Assembly: GCF_007993865.1 (NCBI RefSeq)
Contig: NZ_VIUH01000024.1
Location: 1 to 64,000, forward strand
DNA: 64,000 bases
Source of the DNA: Pseudomonas sp. SJZ079
Lineage (GTDB): Bacteria > Pseudomonadota > Gammaproteobacteria > Pseudomonadales > Pseudomonadaceae
Direction: 5' to 3'
This document shows, one piece after another, positions 41,989 to 53,282 of the stretch (positions within the stretch are counted from its first letter, which is position 1; the number at the start of each line of letters is the position of its first letter). Below the pieces are notes generated by a model that made no database searches, was not told where the DNA came from, and worked only from the letters and a program-made list of their open reading frames with translations. The translations under genes and the position numbers were made by a program.

Positions 41989-44900
41989 TCATGCATCCAC
42001 CATTGCCAGTGCCTCCTCCACATCCACCGCCACCAAACGCGAGCAGCCCGGCTCGTGCATGGTTACGCCCATCAACTGATCGGCCATTTCCATGGCGATC
42101 TTGTTGTGGGTGATATAGATGAATTGCACCTTTTCCGACATTTCCTTGACCAGGCGCGCATAGCGACCGACGTTGGCGTCGTCCAGCGGCGCATCCACCT
42201 CATCGAGCATGCAGAACGGCGCCGGATTGAGCTGGAAGATGGCGAACACCAGGGCCAGCGCGGTTAGCGCCTTCTCGCCGCCCGAGAGCAGGTGGATGGT
42301 GCTGTTCTTCTTGCCCGGCGGCCGCGCCATGATAGTCACCCCGGTATCGAGTAAATCTTCGCCGGTGAGTTCCAGGTAGGCATTGCCGCCGCCGAACACC
42401 TTGGGGAACAGCGCCTGCAGGCCGCCGTTGATCTGATCGAAGGTTTCCTTGAAGCGATTGCGGGTTTCCTTGTCGATCTTGCGGATGACGTTTTCCAGGG
42501 TGTCCAGGGCCTCCACCAGGTCGGCATCCTGCGCGTCGAGGTAGCGTTTACGCTCTGATTGCTGTTGATATTCGTCGATGGCCGCCAGGTTGATCGGCCC
42601 CAGCCGCTGAATCCGCGCCGCGAGCCGCTCCAGCTGCTCTGCCCAGTCATTCTCGCCGGCCTCTGCCGGCAAGGTCGCGAGTACGCCATGCAAGTCGTAG
42701 TTGTCTTCCAGCAGCTGCTCCTGCAACGCCTTGCGCCTCACGCTCAGCGACTGCCACTCCATGCGTTGCTGCTCCAGTTGTCCACGCAACAGTTGTGACT
42801 GCTGCTCGGCCTGGCTACGGCGCTTCTCCGCGTCGCGCAATTCGCGATCGGCGTCTTCCAAGGCCAGGCGCGCCAGCTTGAGTTCCTCTTCCACGCCCAT
42901 GCGCCGGTCGAGCAACTCTTCCAGCTTCATGCGCAACTCTTCCAGCGGCGCCTCCCCTTCTTCAAGGTTGAGGTTGAGCTGTTCACGCTTCTCGTGCAGA
43001 CGCTCGGCCTGCAGTTGCAGACGCTCCAGCGCCTGACGCGTGGAGTCATGCTGGGCTTTCAGCGAGCCCAGGCGTACGGCCAACTGGTGCGCATGATCCT
43101 TGTGTTGACGGGCCTCTTGACGCATCCGGTCGAGTTGCTCGCGCAACTCATCGCGAATGGCCAGCAGGCTTTCGCGCTGCTGGTTATCCTCGGCCATGGT
43201 ATCCAGGGCATCCTGCAGTTGCAGACGCCCCTCACCCAACTGTTCGATTTCAAGCTCGCGCTGCTCGGCCAGCTCGCTCAGCTCGCTATCGAGACGACGA
43301 CGACGCAGGGTCAACTGCTCGGCCTTGGCCTGACCGGCCGACAGCTGCGCCTTCAACTCACCCAGACGACGGGCCTGATCCTGCAGCTGGCGACGTTGCA
43401 GTTCACGCAACTCCTCCTGCTGGCGCTGCGTGTCGCGCAGCAGCACTAGGCGCTCGTCCAACACTGCCAGCGCGGCATCACGCTCGTCGCGCTCCAGGCT
43501 CAGGCGTTCCAATTCCTGGCCCCGCGCCAGCACGCCGCTTTCCGCTTCGCTGGCGCGGCGAATACGCAAGAAGTGCCGGCCGACCCAGTAGCCATCGCGG
43601 CTGATCAGGCTCTCACCCTCAGCCAGCGCCGTGCGCGCCGCCAGCGCCTGATCGAGGGACTCCACCGGCTTGACCTTGGCCAACCAGGGTGCCAAATCGA
43701 CGCTGGCCTCGACCTTGTCCAGCAGGCTACCGACTACCCGCACGCTGCCTTTACTCGGACAGACCAGACGCAGATCGCCCTGCTCAAAGTCGCTGAAGTC
43801 CAGCCCGGCGAGCGCCGCGCCGGCACCGTCATCCAGGAGCACCGCTTGCAGATCGGCGCCGAGCACGGTTTCCACCGCCAGCTCCCAGCCCGTCTCGACC
43901 CGCAGCCCCTCGGCCAGCCGCGGCCGCTGATTCAGCTGATGTTCGCGCAACCACTCGCCAGCCCCCTTGCCCGGGTCCAGCGCCGCCTGTTGCAACGCCT
44001 CCAGCGAGGCCAGTCGGCCGTTCAGCCGCTGCAGCTCGCCCTGGGCTTGCTGTTGCGCCTGACCGGCTTGCTGCAACTCCGTGCGCAGCAGCTGCAAGCG
44101 CTCGGCTTGCTGCTCTTCCGCGATCTGTAGATCTTCCTGGCTCAGTTCGCTGGCGGCAATCTGTTCGCTCAGCTCGACAATCGCCGCGTCTTCCGGGTCG
44201 GCGGCCAATTGCTGCAATTCGTCGTTGAGCCGACGCTGACGCTCCGCCAAGCGCTCCAGGCTCTGTTCCAGTTGCTGGCTGCGCGCCTGCTGCACTTCGG
44301 CCTGGCGGCGAGGTTCGGCCGAACGCAGGTTGAAGCCGTCCCACTGCTCCTGCCAGCCATGCATCGCGCTCTCGGACTCTTCCAGCGCGGCCGCCGCCTC
44401 TTCCGCCGCCGCGGCGGTCAGTTGCTGCTCGGGCTCGAGCATGGCCAGCTCTTCGCCCAGCGTGGCCAGCAGGGTCTGGTCGTGGCCCAAGTGCGATTCG
44501 GTTTCCAGACGGGTTCGCTCGGCCTCCTGCAAGTCCTCCTGCAACTGGCGCAGGCGCTGCTGACCATGCTGGATGCTCTGTTCGACCCGGGCGATATCGC
44601 CGCCGACCGAATAGAAACGCCCCTGCACCAGATTGAAGCGCTCGGACAGTTCGTGGTGACCATCACGCAGGCGCTCGATGCTCGCATCGGCATTGCGTTG
44701 CTCGGCGACCAGCGCCTCGAAACCGACTTCCTGGTTGCCGATCACCGCTTCGCGCTGGCCGACCTGTTCATTCAACGCCTGCCAGCGCAAGGCCGTGAGC
44801 TGAGCCTTGAGCTGACGTTCCTCGGCCTTGTATTCCTGGTACTTCTCCGCCGCCTGGGCCTGACGGTGCAAGCGCTCCAGCTGACGTTCCAGCTCTTCAC

Positions 44901-45492
44901 GCAGGTCGCTCAGGCGCGCCAGGTTCTCGTGGGTGCGGCGAATGCGGTTCTCGGTTTCGCGGCGACGCTCCTTGTACTTGGAGATGCCGGCGGCTTCCTC
45001 GATGAAGTTGCGCAACTCTTCCGGCTTGGCCTCGATCAGCTTGGAGATCATGCCCTGTTCGATGATCGAATAGCTGCGCGGGCCCAGGCCGGTGCCAAGG
45101 AAGATGTCGGTGATGTCGCGGCGGCGGCACTTGGTGCCGTTGAGGAAATAGGTGTTCTGCGCATCGCGGGTGACGCGGCGACGAATGGATATCTCGTTAT
45201 AGCTGGCGTATTCGCCGACCAGGGTGCCGTCGGAGTTATCGAAAATCAGCTCGATGCTGGCCTGGGTCACCGGCTTGCGCGTATTGGAGCCGTTGAAGAT
45301 GACATCGGTCATCGACTCGCCACGGAGGTTCTTCGCCGAACTCTCGCCCATCACCCAGCGCACGGCGTCGATGATATTGGACTTGCCGCAGCCGTTAGGT
45401 CCTACCACCGCCGCCATGTTGCTGGGAAAAGTCACGGTGGTCGGGTCGACGAAGGATTTGAAGCCCGCCAGCTTGATGCACTTGAGGCGCAT
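41989..45492 (-). CDS. smc: Chromosome condensation protein SMC
   Basis: A 1167-residue SMC ATPase that organises and segregates the chromosome. The N-terminal head has Walker A GPNGCGKSN. Two long coiled coils flank a hinge (about residues 510-660). The C-terminal head has the ABC signature LSGGEKALTALAL and Walker B with DEVDAPLDD. The length is normal. It begins 12 bases after the GntR regulator's stop and probably shares its transcript. Confidence 0.97.
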   Translation of the reverse strand: MRLKCIKLAGFKSFVDPTTVTFPSNMAAVVGPNGCGKSNIIDAVRWVMGESSAKNLRGESMTDVIFNGSNTRKPVTQASIELIFDNSDGTLVGEYASYNEISIRRRVTRDAQNTYFLNGTKCRRRDITDIFLGTGLGPRSYSIIEQGMISKLIEAKPEELRNFIEEAAGISKYKERRRETENRIRRTHENLARLSDLREELERQLERLHRQAQAAEKYQEYKAEERQLKAQLTALRWQALNEQVGQREAVIGNQEVGFEALVAEQRNADASIERLRDGHHELSERFNLVQGRFYSVGGDIARVEQSIQHGQQRLRQLQEDLQEAERTRLETESHLGHDQTLLATLGEELAMLEPEQQLTAAAAEEAAAALEESESAMHGWQEQWDGFNLRSAEPRRQAEVQQARSQQLEQSLERLAERQRRLNDELQQLAADPEDAAIVELSEQIAASELSQEDLQIAEEQQAERLQLLRTELQQAGQAQQQAQGELQRLNGRLASLEALQQAALDPGKGAGEWLREHQLNQRPRLAEGLRVETGWELAVETVLGADLQAVLLDDGAGAALAGLDFSDFEQGDLRLVCPSKGSVRVVGSLLDKVEASVDLAPWLAKVKPVESLDQALAARTALAEGESLISRDGYWVGRHFLRIRRASEAESGVLARGQELERLSLERDERDAALAVLDERLVLLRDTQRQQEELRELQRRQLQDQARRLGELKAQLSAGQAKAEQLTLRRRRLDSELSELAEQRELEIEQLGEGRLQLQDALDTMAEDNQQRESLLAIRDELREQLDRMRQEARQHKDHAHQLAVRLGSLKAQHDSTRQALERLQLQAERLHEKREQLNLNLEEGEAPLEELRMKLEELLDRRMGVEEELKLARLALEDADRELRDAEKRRSQAEQQSQLLRGQLEQQRMEWQSLSVRRKALQEQLLEDNYDLHGVLATLPAEAGENDWAEQLERLAARIQRLGPINLAAIDEYQQQSERKRYLDAQDADLVEALDTLENVIRKIDKETRNRFKETFDQINGGLQALFPKVFGGGNAYLELTGEDLLDTGVTIMARPPGKKNSTIHLLSGGEKALTALALVFAIFQLNPAPFCMLDEVDAPLDDANVGRYARLVKEMSEKVQFIYITHNKIAMEMADQLMGVTMHEPGCSRLVAVDVEEALAMVDA

Positions 45493-45504
45493 GGATGAAA
45501 GTCC

Positions 45505-46164
45505 TTAGCGCTCGGCCAGTGCAGCCAGCACCAGCTGGCAATTGTGTTCACCGTAGCCGAGCAGCAGGTCGCGCGCTTGCCCATGGTCGCGGGCAATGAT
45601 CGCCTGCAGCAAGGTGGCGAAGGTCGCGAGGAACTGGCCCATCTCGCCTTTACGCCGCTCCAAAGCCAAATGATAAGTGCGGCTGATCGCCGGCAGCAGG
45701 TTCTCGACGGTTTCCTGCAGATAGGGGTTGTTCGAGAACGGGAATGCCGCGCGCATGATATCGAAGCTGCCTTGCACGAAGGCGTGGATGTCCTCGCGCT
45801 GCGAACTCACCTGCAAGCGTTGCTGGATCGCCAGAAACGGCGCCAGATCGGTCTCCTCCTGCCAGCTGTCGGCCACCGCACGGGCGAGCAGGATGTACAG
45901 CTCCATGACCAGGGCGTAGAGGCTTTTCACATTGTGCGGCGTCAGTTCGCTGACCTGGGCACCGCGGCGCGGCAGGATGACGATCAAGTGGCGGCGTTCG
46001 AGTATCAGTAACGCCTCGCGTACCGAGCCGCGACTGACGTTAAGCGCCTGGGTGACTTTCTGTTCCTGAATGCGCTCACGTTCCTTCAATTCACCACGGA
46101 TGATGCGCTCAGCTAGGTAATGAGCAATCTGCTCAGCGAGGCTGTCCGGTGCCTTGAACGTCAT
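45505..46164 (-). CDS. GntR-family (FadR-like) transcriptional regulator
   Basis: A 219-residue regulator. The N-terminal winged helix (about residues 10-75, QKVTQALNVSRGSVREAL) is followed by an all-helical FCD-type effector domain. ATG 46162-46164 follows AAGGAA. It lies directly upstream of smc. The divergent neighbour is a remnant of alkB, so it may once have controlled alkane use. A palindrome about 40 bases upstream is a candidate self-operator. Confidence 0.9.
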   Translation of the reverse strand: MTFKAPDSLAEQIAHYLAERIIRGELKERERIQEQKVTQALNVSRGSVREALLILERRHLIVILPRRGAQVSELTPHNVKSLYALVMELYILLARAVADSWQEETDLAPFLAIQQRLQVSSQREDIHAFVQGSFDIMRAAFPFSNNPYLQETVENLLPAISRTYHLALERRKGEMGQFLATFATLLQAIIARDHGQARDLLLGYGEHNCQLVLAALAER

Positions 46165-46205
46165 GGTGTTCCTTGAAATCGTAGAGACCGCGGAGGGCCG
46201 CGAGT

Positions 46206-46222
46206 GTAACACAGGGTGTTAC
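46206..46222. promoter_or_regulatory. Candidate operator for the GntR regulator
   Basis: GTAACAC-AGG-GTGTTAC is a perfect 7-base inverted repeat with a 3-base spacer. It lies between the GntR gene and the alkB relic, 42 bases before the regulator's start codon, where an autoregulatory site would sit. Confidence 0.5.
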
Positions 46223-46231
46223 CGGGCCAAG

Positions 46232-46729
46232 ATGGCGGCGCGCGGACTGGCTACCCAAAAGCTAGGTTTCAACGGATTGCCACTTCCTGCTCGGCTCGGT
46301 TTGGCCTTAGGTTGGCTCGGCGTGCGGTTCGTTCTCGGCCAGCCCTTCGTTGCCCTGACCCTGCTGGCGATCGTCAACTATGCCGAGCACTGCGGCCTGC
46401 ACCGACGCACGCTGGACGACGGTCGCTACGAGCGCACCAACCCAAGACACTCCTGGAACAGCAACTTCCTGTTGACCAACCTGTTTCTGCTCCACCTGCA
46501 GCGCCACTCCGACCACCACGCTTTCGCCAAGCGGCGCTACCAGGTATTGCGCCACTTCGATGACAGCCCACAGCCGCCCACTGGCCATGCCGGAATGATC
46601 GTACTGGCCCTGATCCCGCCACTCTGGCACGCGGTGATGGACCCACGGGGCCGCGCTTACTATGCCGGCGCTGAGCACCAGCTGAACGACTCGCAGTCCT
46701 TCAGCCACTGTACCTGCTGCGTGGCCTAA
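46232..46729 (+). pseudogene. alkB: 5'-truncated alkane 1-monooxygenase (alkB) relic
   Basis: The open frame encodes only the C-terminal part of an AlkB-type membrane di-iron hydroxylase. It keeps NYAEHCGLHRR, RHSWNSN, LQRHSDHHAF and the trailing HFDDSPQPPTGHAGM segment. Full enzymes have about 375-400 residues with HELxHK and EHxxGHH motifs and more membrane helices. Here everything before the last histidine motifs is missing, so three or more iron ligands are gone. Its stop overlaps the stop of the convergent gene by three bases. The position beside a GntR gene and smc matches where P. aeruginosa keeps alkB2, by recollection. Confidence 0.82.
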
Positions 46730-47310
46730 CAGGACTCCGCAGTCGCATCGCCCTGTTCGGCAACCGCCTCGGCACCCGCCGCCCGTACCACCATAATCGC
46801 TACGGCGCAGGCCACCAGCAACAACGCGGCAAAGGCACCCATCATATGCAGGTAAGGCATGGCATGGTTCCACGGCCGGGCCACGCCGAGAAAGGCCGCG
46901 AACAGCCAGCTGCTCATCGACAGGGCGCCCAAGAGCCCGAGGCGAGTCCGGGCAGAGCCGGACAGGGAGACGAAAGGCGCCTTGTGCAACAAAGGAAAGC
47001 CTATTTTGTGCAGCAGCACCCCGTTCAGCGTCAGCAGCGTCACCACGCTCGCCTTGGCCCAGAGCTTCTGATTGAGCAGATAGTCGACCCCCTCTTCACG
47101 GTAGCCCAGCAGCACCAGCAACAAACCCGAGCCCCACAAACACAGCAGCGCCAGGCTAACGATCATCTGAATCTCGGCCAGCTGCTCGCGCTGCGCCGGG
47201 TCCAACAACTCCTTGCGCCAGCGCCAGAGCTTGTGATCCGCCTGCAGCAGGGTGCCGAGGGCGATGCAGGTAGCGAGCAAGTGGCCATAGACCAGGAGCA
47301 GTTTGAGCAT
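46726..47310 (-). CDS. Predicted inner-membrane protein, possibly DUF2214
   Basis: A 194-residue protein with about four or five hydrophobic helices (around residues 4-20, 50-70, 80-105, 125-150 and 155-180). Conserved polar positions occur in KLLLVYGHLLATC and WAKASVVTLLTLNG, resembling DUF2214-like membrane proteins. ATG 47308-47310 is chosen because AAGGTG lies just before it. ATGs at 47325 and 47343 are alternatives. The function is unknown. It overlaps the alkB relic at the stop codons. Confidence 0.7.
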   Translation of the reverse strand: MLKLLLVYGHLLATCIALGTLLQADHKLWRWRKELLDPAQREQLAEIQMIVSLALLCLWGSGLLLVLLGYREEGVDYLLNQKLWAKASVVTLLTLNGVLLHKIGFPLLHKAPFVSLSGSARTRLGLLGALSMSSWLFAAFLGVARPWNHAMPYLHMMGAFAALLLVACAVAIMVVRAAGAEAVAEQGDATAESC

Positions 47311-47416
47311 GGGGTTCACCTTCATTGTTATCCAGGCGAGCATTCCCTGCGGCCATCATTGAAGGCGAATGATACGGCTTATCATTTGTATCAACAAGTA
47401 ACTTAACTGCAGCACC

Positions 47417-48970
<1,554 letters not shown>

Positions 48971-49099
48971 GGCAGGCCCTGAGCACTGGGTTTTAGTGGG
49001 CTACGGAGCAATCTATCGCTCGCTGAGCCGTAATTTCCGTCAAGAATATGTGACAGCTTAGCCTGGCAGCAAGACGAGACTTGGCTGCGGCGGCGACTA

Positions 49100-49117
49100 C
49101 GTAATCTTTTCTTTACG
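49100..49117. promoter_or_regulatory. Candidate PhhR/TyrR box upstream of phhA
   Basis: CGTAAT-N6-TTTACG resembles the TyrR-type box TGTAAA-N6-TTTACA, with 4 of 6 and 5 of 6 matches. It lies in the phhR-phhA divergent region, about 110 bases before the phhA start. A weak -24/-12-like sequence (49156-49171) is also present but is not convincing. Confidence 0.45.
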
Positions 49118-49227
49118 AAATCATGCCCTGTTGCGGCCCCATCCAGCTGCATCCCTGGCTGAAAAACAGCACCACCTGCGGTATCCATAGTCCAACACAA
49201 CAACAAAAGCCCCCGCAGGAGGCAATG

Positions 49228-50013
49228 ATGAAGAGCACGCAGTACGTGGCTCGGCAACCGGACGAAAGCGGCTTTATCCACTATTCCGAAGCCGAGGATC
49301 GAGTGTGGAACACCTTGATCAGCCGACAGCTGAAGGTGATCGAGGGCCGCGCCTGCCAGGAGTACCTGGACGGCATCGAACAGCTGGGCTTGCCGCATGA
49401 GCGCATTCCACAACTCGCCGAGGTGAACAAGGTGCTGCAGGCCAGTACGGGCTGGCGGGTGACTCGGGTGCCCGCACTGATTCCTTTCCAGACCTTTTTC
49501 GAGCTGCTGGCCAGCCAGCAATTCCCCGTGGCGACCTTTATCCGCACCCCGGAAGAACTGGACTACCTGCAGGAACCGGACATCTTCCACGAAATCTTCG
49601 GCCACTGTCCGCTGCTGACGAACCCCTGGTTCGCCGAGTTCACCCACACCTATGGCAAGCTCGGCCTCAAGGCCAGCAAAGAGGAGCGCGTCTACCTCGC
49701 CCGGCTGTACTGGATGACCATCGAGTTCGGCCTGGTCGACACCCCGCAGGGCCGCAAGATCTATGGCGGCGGCATCCTCTCTTCGCCGAAAGAAACCGTC
49801 TACTGCCTGTCTGGCGAGCCCGAGCATCAACCCTTCGATGCCCTGGAAACCATGCGTACGCCGTACCGTATCGACATCCTGCAGCCACTGTATTTCGTCC
49901 TGCCGGAACTCAAGCGCCTGTTCGACCTGGCCCATGAAGACATCATGTCGCTGGCGCATCAGGCCATGCGGCTGGGCCTGCGCGCACCGAAATTCCCGCC
50001 GAAAGCGGCGTAG
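49228..50013 (+). CDS. phhA: Phenylalanine-4-hydroxylase PhhA
   Basis: Iron- and tetrahydropterin-dependent enzyme turning phenylalanine into tyrosine. The 261 residues contain the 2-His-1-carboxylate iron site: H121 and H126 in FHEIFGHCPLL, and E166 in WMTIEFGL. ATG 49228 is chosen over the adjacent ATG 49225 for spacing from AGGAGG (49217-49222). A 7-base hairpin (50035-50059) follows the stop before phhB. Confidence 0.96.
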   Translation: MKSTQYVARQPDESGFIHYSEAEDRVWNTLISRQLKVIEGRACQEYLDGIEQLGLPHERIPQLAEVNKVLQASTGWRVTRVPALIPFQTFFELLASQQFPVATFIRTPEELDYLQEPDIFHEIFGHCPLLTNPWFAEFTHTYGKLGLKASKEERVYLARLYWMTIEFGLVDTPQGRKIYGGGILSSPKETVYCLSGEPEHQPFDALETMRTPYRIDILQPLYFVLPELKRLFDLAHEDIMSLAHQAMRLGLRAPKFPPKAA

Positions 50014-50115
50014 GCTGGAACCACGACAGGACTTTTCCACCCGTATTCATCAGGTGGAATAGGCCTAGCAGGTGCCTTACCTACTTGTGTTTATCGACCT
50101 ATTCTGGAGCCCCCA

Positions 50116-50472
50116 ATGACCGCCCTTAGCCAAGCCCAATGCGAAGCCTGCCGCGCCGATGCCCCGAAAGTCTCGGATGAAGAACTGGCCGAGCTGATCA
50201 GAGAAATCCCCGACTGGAACATCGAAGTCCGTGACGGGCACATGGAACTGGAAAGAGTCTTCCTGTTCCGCACCTTCAAGCACGCCCTGGCCTTCAGTAA
50301 CGCCGTCGGCGCCATCGCCGAGGAAGTCGGCCACCACCCTGCGCTGCTCACCGAGTGGGGCAAGGTCACAGTGACCTGGTGGAGCCACGAGATGAAAGGT
50401 TTGCACCGCAACGACTTCATCATGGCCGCGCGCACCGACGTGGTCGCGAGCACTGCCGAGGGTCGCAAGTGA
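50116..50472 (+). CDS. phhB: Pterin-4a-carbinolamine dehydratase PhhB
   Basis: A 118-residue enzyme that regenerates the pterin cofactor of PhhA. The family signature [10 protein letters not shown]....[12 protein letters not shown] is intact with its active-site histidines. It lies downstream of phhA, and its TGA overlaps the GTG start of phhC (GTGA). Confidence 0.96.
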   Translation: MTALSQAQCEACRADAPKVSDEELAELIREIPDWNIEVRDGHMELERVFLFRTFKHALAFSNAVGAIAEEVGHHPALLTEWGKVTVTWWSHEMKGLHRNDFIMAARTDVVASTAEGRK

Positions 50473-51668
50473 GCCATTTCGCCCAGATCGTCCGGGTGCC
50501 CGGCGATCCGATTCTCGGCCTGATGGAGGCCTTCCGTGCCGACACTAACCCGGACAAGCTCGACTTGGGCGTGGGGGTCTACAAGGATGCCCAGGGCCTG
50601 ACGCCTATCCCCCAGGCGGTCAAACTGGCCGAACAGCGCCTGGTCGACCAGCAGACCACGAAAAGCTATGTCGGTGGCCATGGCGATCCGCTGTTTACCG
50701 CACGCCTGGCCGAATTGGTGCTGGGCGAGGACTCTTCTGCGCTCGGCGAACAACGTGCAGCAGCCACTCAGACCCCTGGTGGCACGGGCGCACTGCGCCT
50801 GGCTGCCGACTTTATCGCCCACAGCCTGCCGGGGCGCGGCATCTGGCTGAGCGACCCGACCTGGCCAATCCACGAGACCCTGTTTGCCGCAGCCGGCCTG
50901 AAGGTCGGTCATTACCCCTATGTCGATGCGGACAACAGACTCAACGTCGAGGCGATGCTGACTGCCTTGGCCCAGCTGCCGCGGGGCGACGTGGTGCTGC
51001 TGCACGCCTGTTGCCATAACCCGACCGGTTTCGACCTGAGCCATGACGACTGGTATCGCGTACTGGAAGTGGTCAAGGCGCGCGAATTGCTGCCATTGAT
51101 CGACTTCGCCTATCAGGGCTTCGGCGATGGTCTGGAACAGGATGCCTGGGCCGTGCGGCTATTCGCCACGCAACTGCCCGAGCTGTTGATCACCAGTTCC
51201 TGCTCGAAAAACTTCGGCCTCTACCGCGAACGCATCGGCGCCTTGTTGGTGTGCGCCAGCAACAGCGAACAGCTGCTGAATATCCGCAGTCAGCTGGCTT
51301 CGATAGCCCGCAATCTGTGGTCGACACCACCGGCCCACGGCGCCGCCATAGTCGCCAGCATTCTCGATGACAGCGAGCTCAAAGCGCTGTGGATGAGCGA
51401 GTTGGAAAGCATGCGCCAGCGCGTGGCGAGCCTGCGCCTAGGCCTGGTCGAGGCCTTGCAAGTACATGGCTTGGCCGAGCGTTTCGCGCATATCGGCGTG
51501 CAACGCGGGATGTTTTCCTACACCGGCCTGTCGCCGCAGCAGGTGCAACGCCTGCGCGACGAGTACAGCGTGTACCTGGTCGGCTCCGGTCGTGCCAATG
51601 TCGCCGGCCTGGATGCCAGCCGCCTCGAGCAACTGGCTCAGGTGATCGCCCAGGTGTGTAAGCACTGA
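50469..51668 (+). CDS. phhC: Aromatic amino acid aminotransferase PhhC
   Basis: A 399-residue class I PLP aminotransferase converting tyrosine or phenylalanine to the 2-oxo acid. The PLP Lys lies in [15 protein letters not shown], and HACCHNPTG carries the conserved Asn. The start is GTG 50469, overlapping the phhB stop. The open frame further upstream is inside phhB and is rejected. phhABC thus forms one translationally coupled unit for phenylalanine and tyrosine breakdown. Confidence 0.94.
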   Translation: MSHFAQIVRVPGDPILGLMEAFRADTNPDKLDLGVGVYKDAQGLTPIPQAVKLAEQRLVDQQTTKSYVGGHGDPLFTARLAELVLGEDSSALGEQRAAATQTPGGTGALRLAADFIAHSLPGRGIWLSDPTWPIHETLFAAAGLKVGHYPYVDADNRLNVEAMLTALAQLPRGDVVLLHACCHNPTGFDLSHDDWYRVLEVVKARELLPLIDFAYQGFGDGLEQDAWAVRLFATQLPELLITSSCSKNFGLYRERIGALLVCASNSEQLLNIRSQLASIARNLWSTPPAHGAAIVASILDDSELKALWMSELESMRQRVASLRLGLVEALQVHGLAERFAHIGVQRGMFSYTGLSPQQVQRLRDEYSVYLVGSGRANVAGLDASRLEQLAQVIAQVCKH

Positions 51669-51780
51669 GTATTGCCCCCTCCGCCCATAGCCGGCCTTGC
51701 GCCGGCTATGGGCTGTTCGCGACACCGGCTGCGCACTCGCTATAGTCTTAGCACCCTCCTTCGCCGAAGCAGAAGCTCCA

Positions 51781-53112
51781 GTGAGCAAACTCTCCAATAG
51801 CGTGTTTCGCGCCTACCAACGGGTCATTCACAGCCTGGCGTTCTACCCGACGCTGATCGCCCTGGGGTTCTTTGGGCTATGCCTGCTGAATATCACCATC
51901 GAATATCAGCCCTGGCTGCTGGCCATCAAAGAGCGCGTCGACGTTGGCCTGGTGCGCAATGCGGAGAATGCCCGACTGATTCTCGGCACCCTGGTCGGTG
52001 GCATCCTGACGTTGATGGTGTTCAGTTTCTCCATGGTCATGGTGGTGCTCAACAACGCCTCCGCGGCACTGTCGCCGCGGGTGATCCCCGGCCTCATCAG
52101 CAGTAAGAGCCATCAGAAAACCCTGGGCTTCTACCTCGGCACCATCCTCTACGCGCTGCTGCTGATCACCACCATCGAGCAGGCTGGCATCGATAAGGTG
52201 CCCAGCCTGGGCGTGCTGATTACGCTAGGGCTAGGCATCGCCTGTCTGGGTCTGTTCGTGCACTTCATTCGCTCCATTTCCCAGTCGATCCAGGTCGAGT
52301 ACATCCTCAGCAGCCTCTACCACACCACCCTGGATAAACTCGCGGGGCGCGAACGCAAACTCTCGGAGTGCGACGAGCCGCCCTGCTGGCCCGATAACCA
52401 AGACTGGCCGCTGGTCCGCTCGACGCGCAACGGCTACTTCAAGGCGGTGAATGTCTCGGCGGTCAACGCTCTGCTGTGTCAGCACAAGCTACGCATGACC
52501 GTGCTGGCTCACCGAGGCTTTTTTGTCACCAAGGGCTACCCCTTGTTCAAGCTGGACCGTGAAGTCGAGGAGGCTGTGCGCGAGCAACTGCTCGACTGCT
52601 TCGGCTTTTTCATCGAGGAGTACGCCAGCTCGCACTACTACTTCGGCTGTAAGCAAATTTCGGAAATCGCGGTAAAAGCCCTGAGCCCCGGAATCAACGA
52701 CCCAGGCACGGCGATAAAAGCCATCGACATGCTCAGCGTGCTGTTCAGTCAGCGCCTGGTGCTTCCCGACCTGGATATCGCACCGTTGGCTCAAGAGCCA
52801 CCGCGCTTGTTCTACCGCGAGCTGACTCTGGATCAGATGCTGCAGCAGATCCTCGGGCCGATCCGCGCCTATGGCAGCAATGACGTCAGCGTGCTGGTCT
52901 GCCTGCTGCAGGCGTTCAAGAACCTGTTGTATCAAACCACCCGAGCGGATCAACGCAGCGAGCTGATCAGGCACGCCAAGAGCGTACTGGACAGTGCCGA
53001 CCAGCAGCTGGCCATTCGCCGCGATCGAGAAGAAATCAATGCACTGGTCACGCGAATTAACCGGGTGTCTGGCATGCGAACACCCGCATTAAAACCGATC
53101 AATATTCCATAA
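51781..53112 (+). CDS. DUF2254 inner-membrane protein
   Basis: A 443-residue protein with four membrane helices in the first half (about residues 17-38, 62-86, 108-128 and 135-160), followed by a cytoplasmic domain. RVIPGLISSKSHQKTLGFYLG and ALSPGINDPGTAIKAID are hallmark motifs of DUF2254. The function is unknown. The GTG start at 51781 places the first helix at the family position, and the weak ribosome site makes it less certain. Confidence 0.85.
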   Translation: MSKLSNSVFRAYQRVIHSLAFYPTLIALGFFGLCLLNITIEYQPWLLAIKERVDVGLVRNAENARLILGTLVGGILTLMVFSFSMVMVVLNNASAALSPRVIPGLISSKSHQKTLGFYLGTILYALLLITTIEQAGIDKVPSLGVLITLGLGIACLGLFVHFIRSISQSIQVEYILSSLYHTTLDKLAGRERKLSECDEPPCWPDNQDWPLVRSTRNGYFKAVNVSAVNALLCQHKLRMTVLAHRGFFVTKGYPLFKLDREVEEAVREQLLDCFGFFIEEYASSHYYFGCKQISEIAVKALSPGINDPGTAIKAIDMLSVLFSQRLVLPDLDIAPLAQEPPRLFYRELTLDQMLQQILGPIRAYGSNDVSVLVCLLQAFKNLLYQTTRADQRSELIRHAKSVLDSADQQLAIRRDREEINALVTRINRVSGMRTPALKPINIP

Positions 53113-53282
53113 CGCCGAGTACGTCCGCACCAAACCAGTGCACTCGCCAGCTCGGAATAATCCAAACATTTTTAATAACCTAAAATAACCATTTAAAAAC
53201 AAATACTTAGACCATCTACCTACAATCCCCTGGCGCGATTCATGCTTGCTATCGAGGTCATACTTCCCTAGGGTAGTTCGCC

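Noticed and set aside
49156-49171. Sigma-54 promoter for phhA
   Set aside because: TGGC and GCA fall at GG-N10-GC spacing but the rest of the consensus is poor, and PhhR has GAFEGA, so sigma-54 use is not supported.
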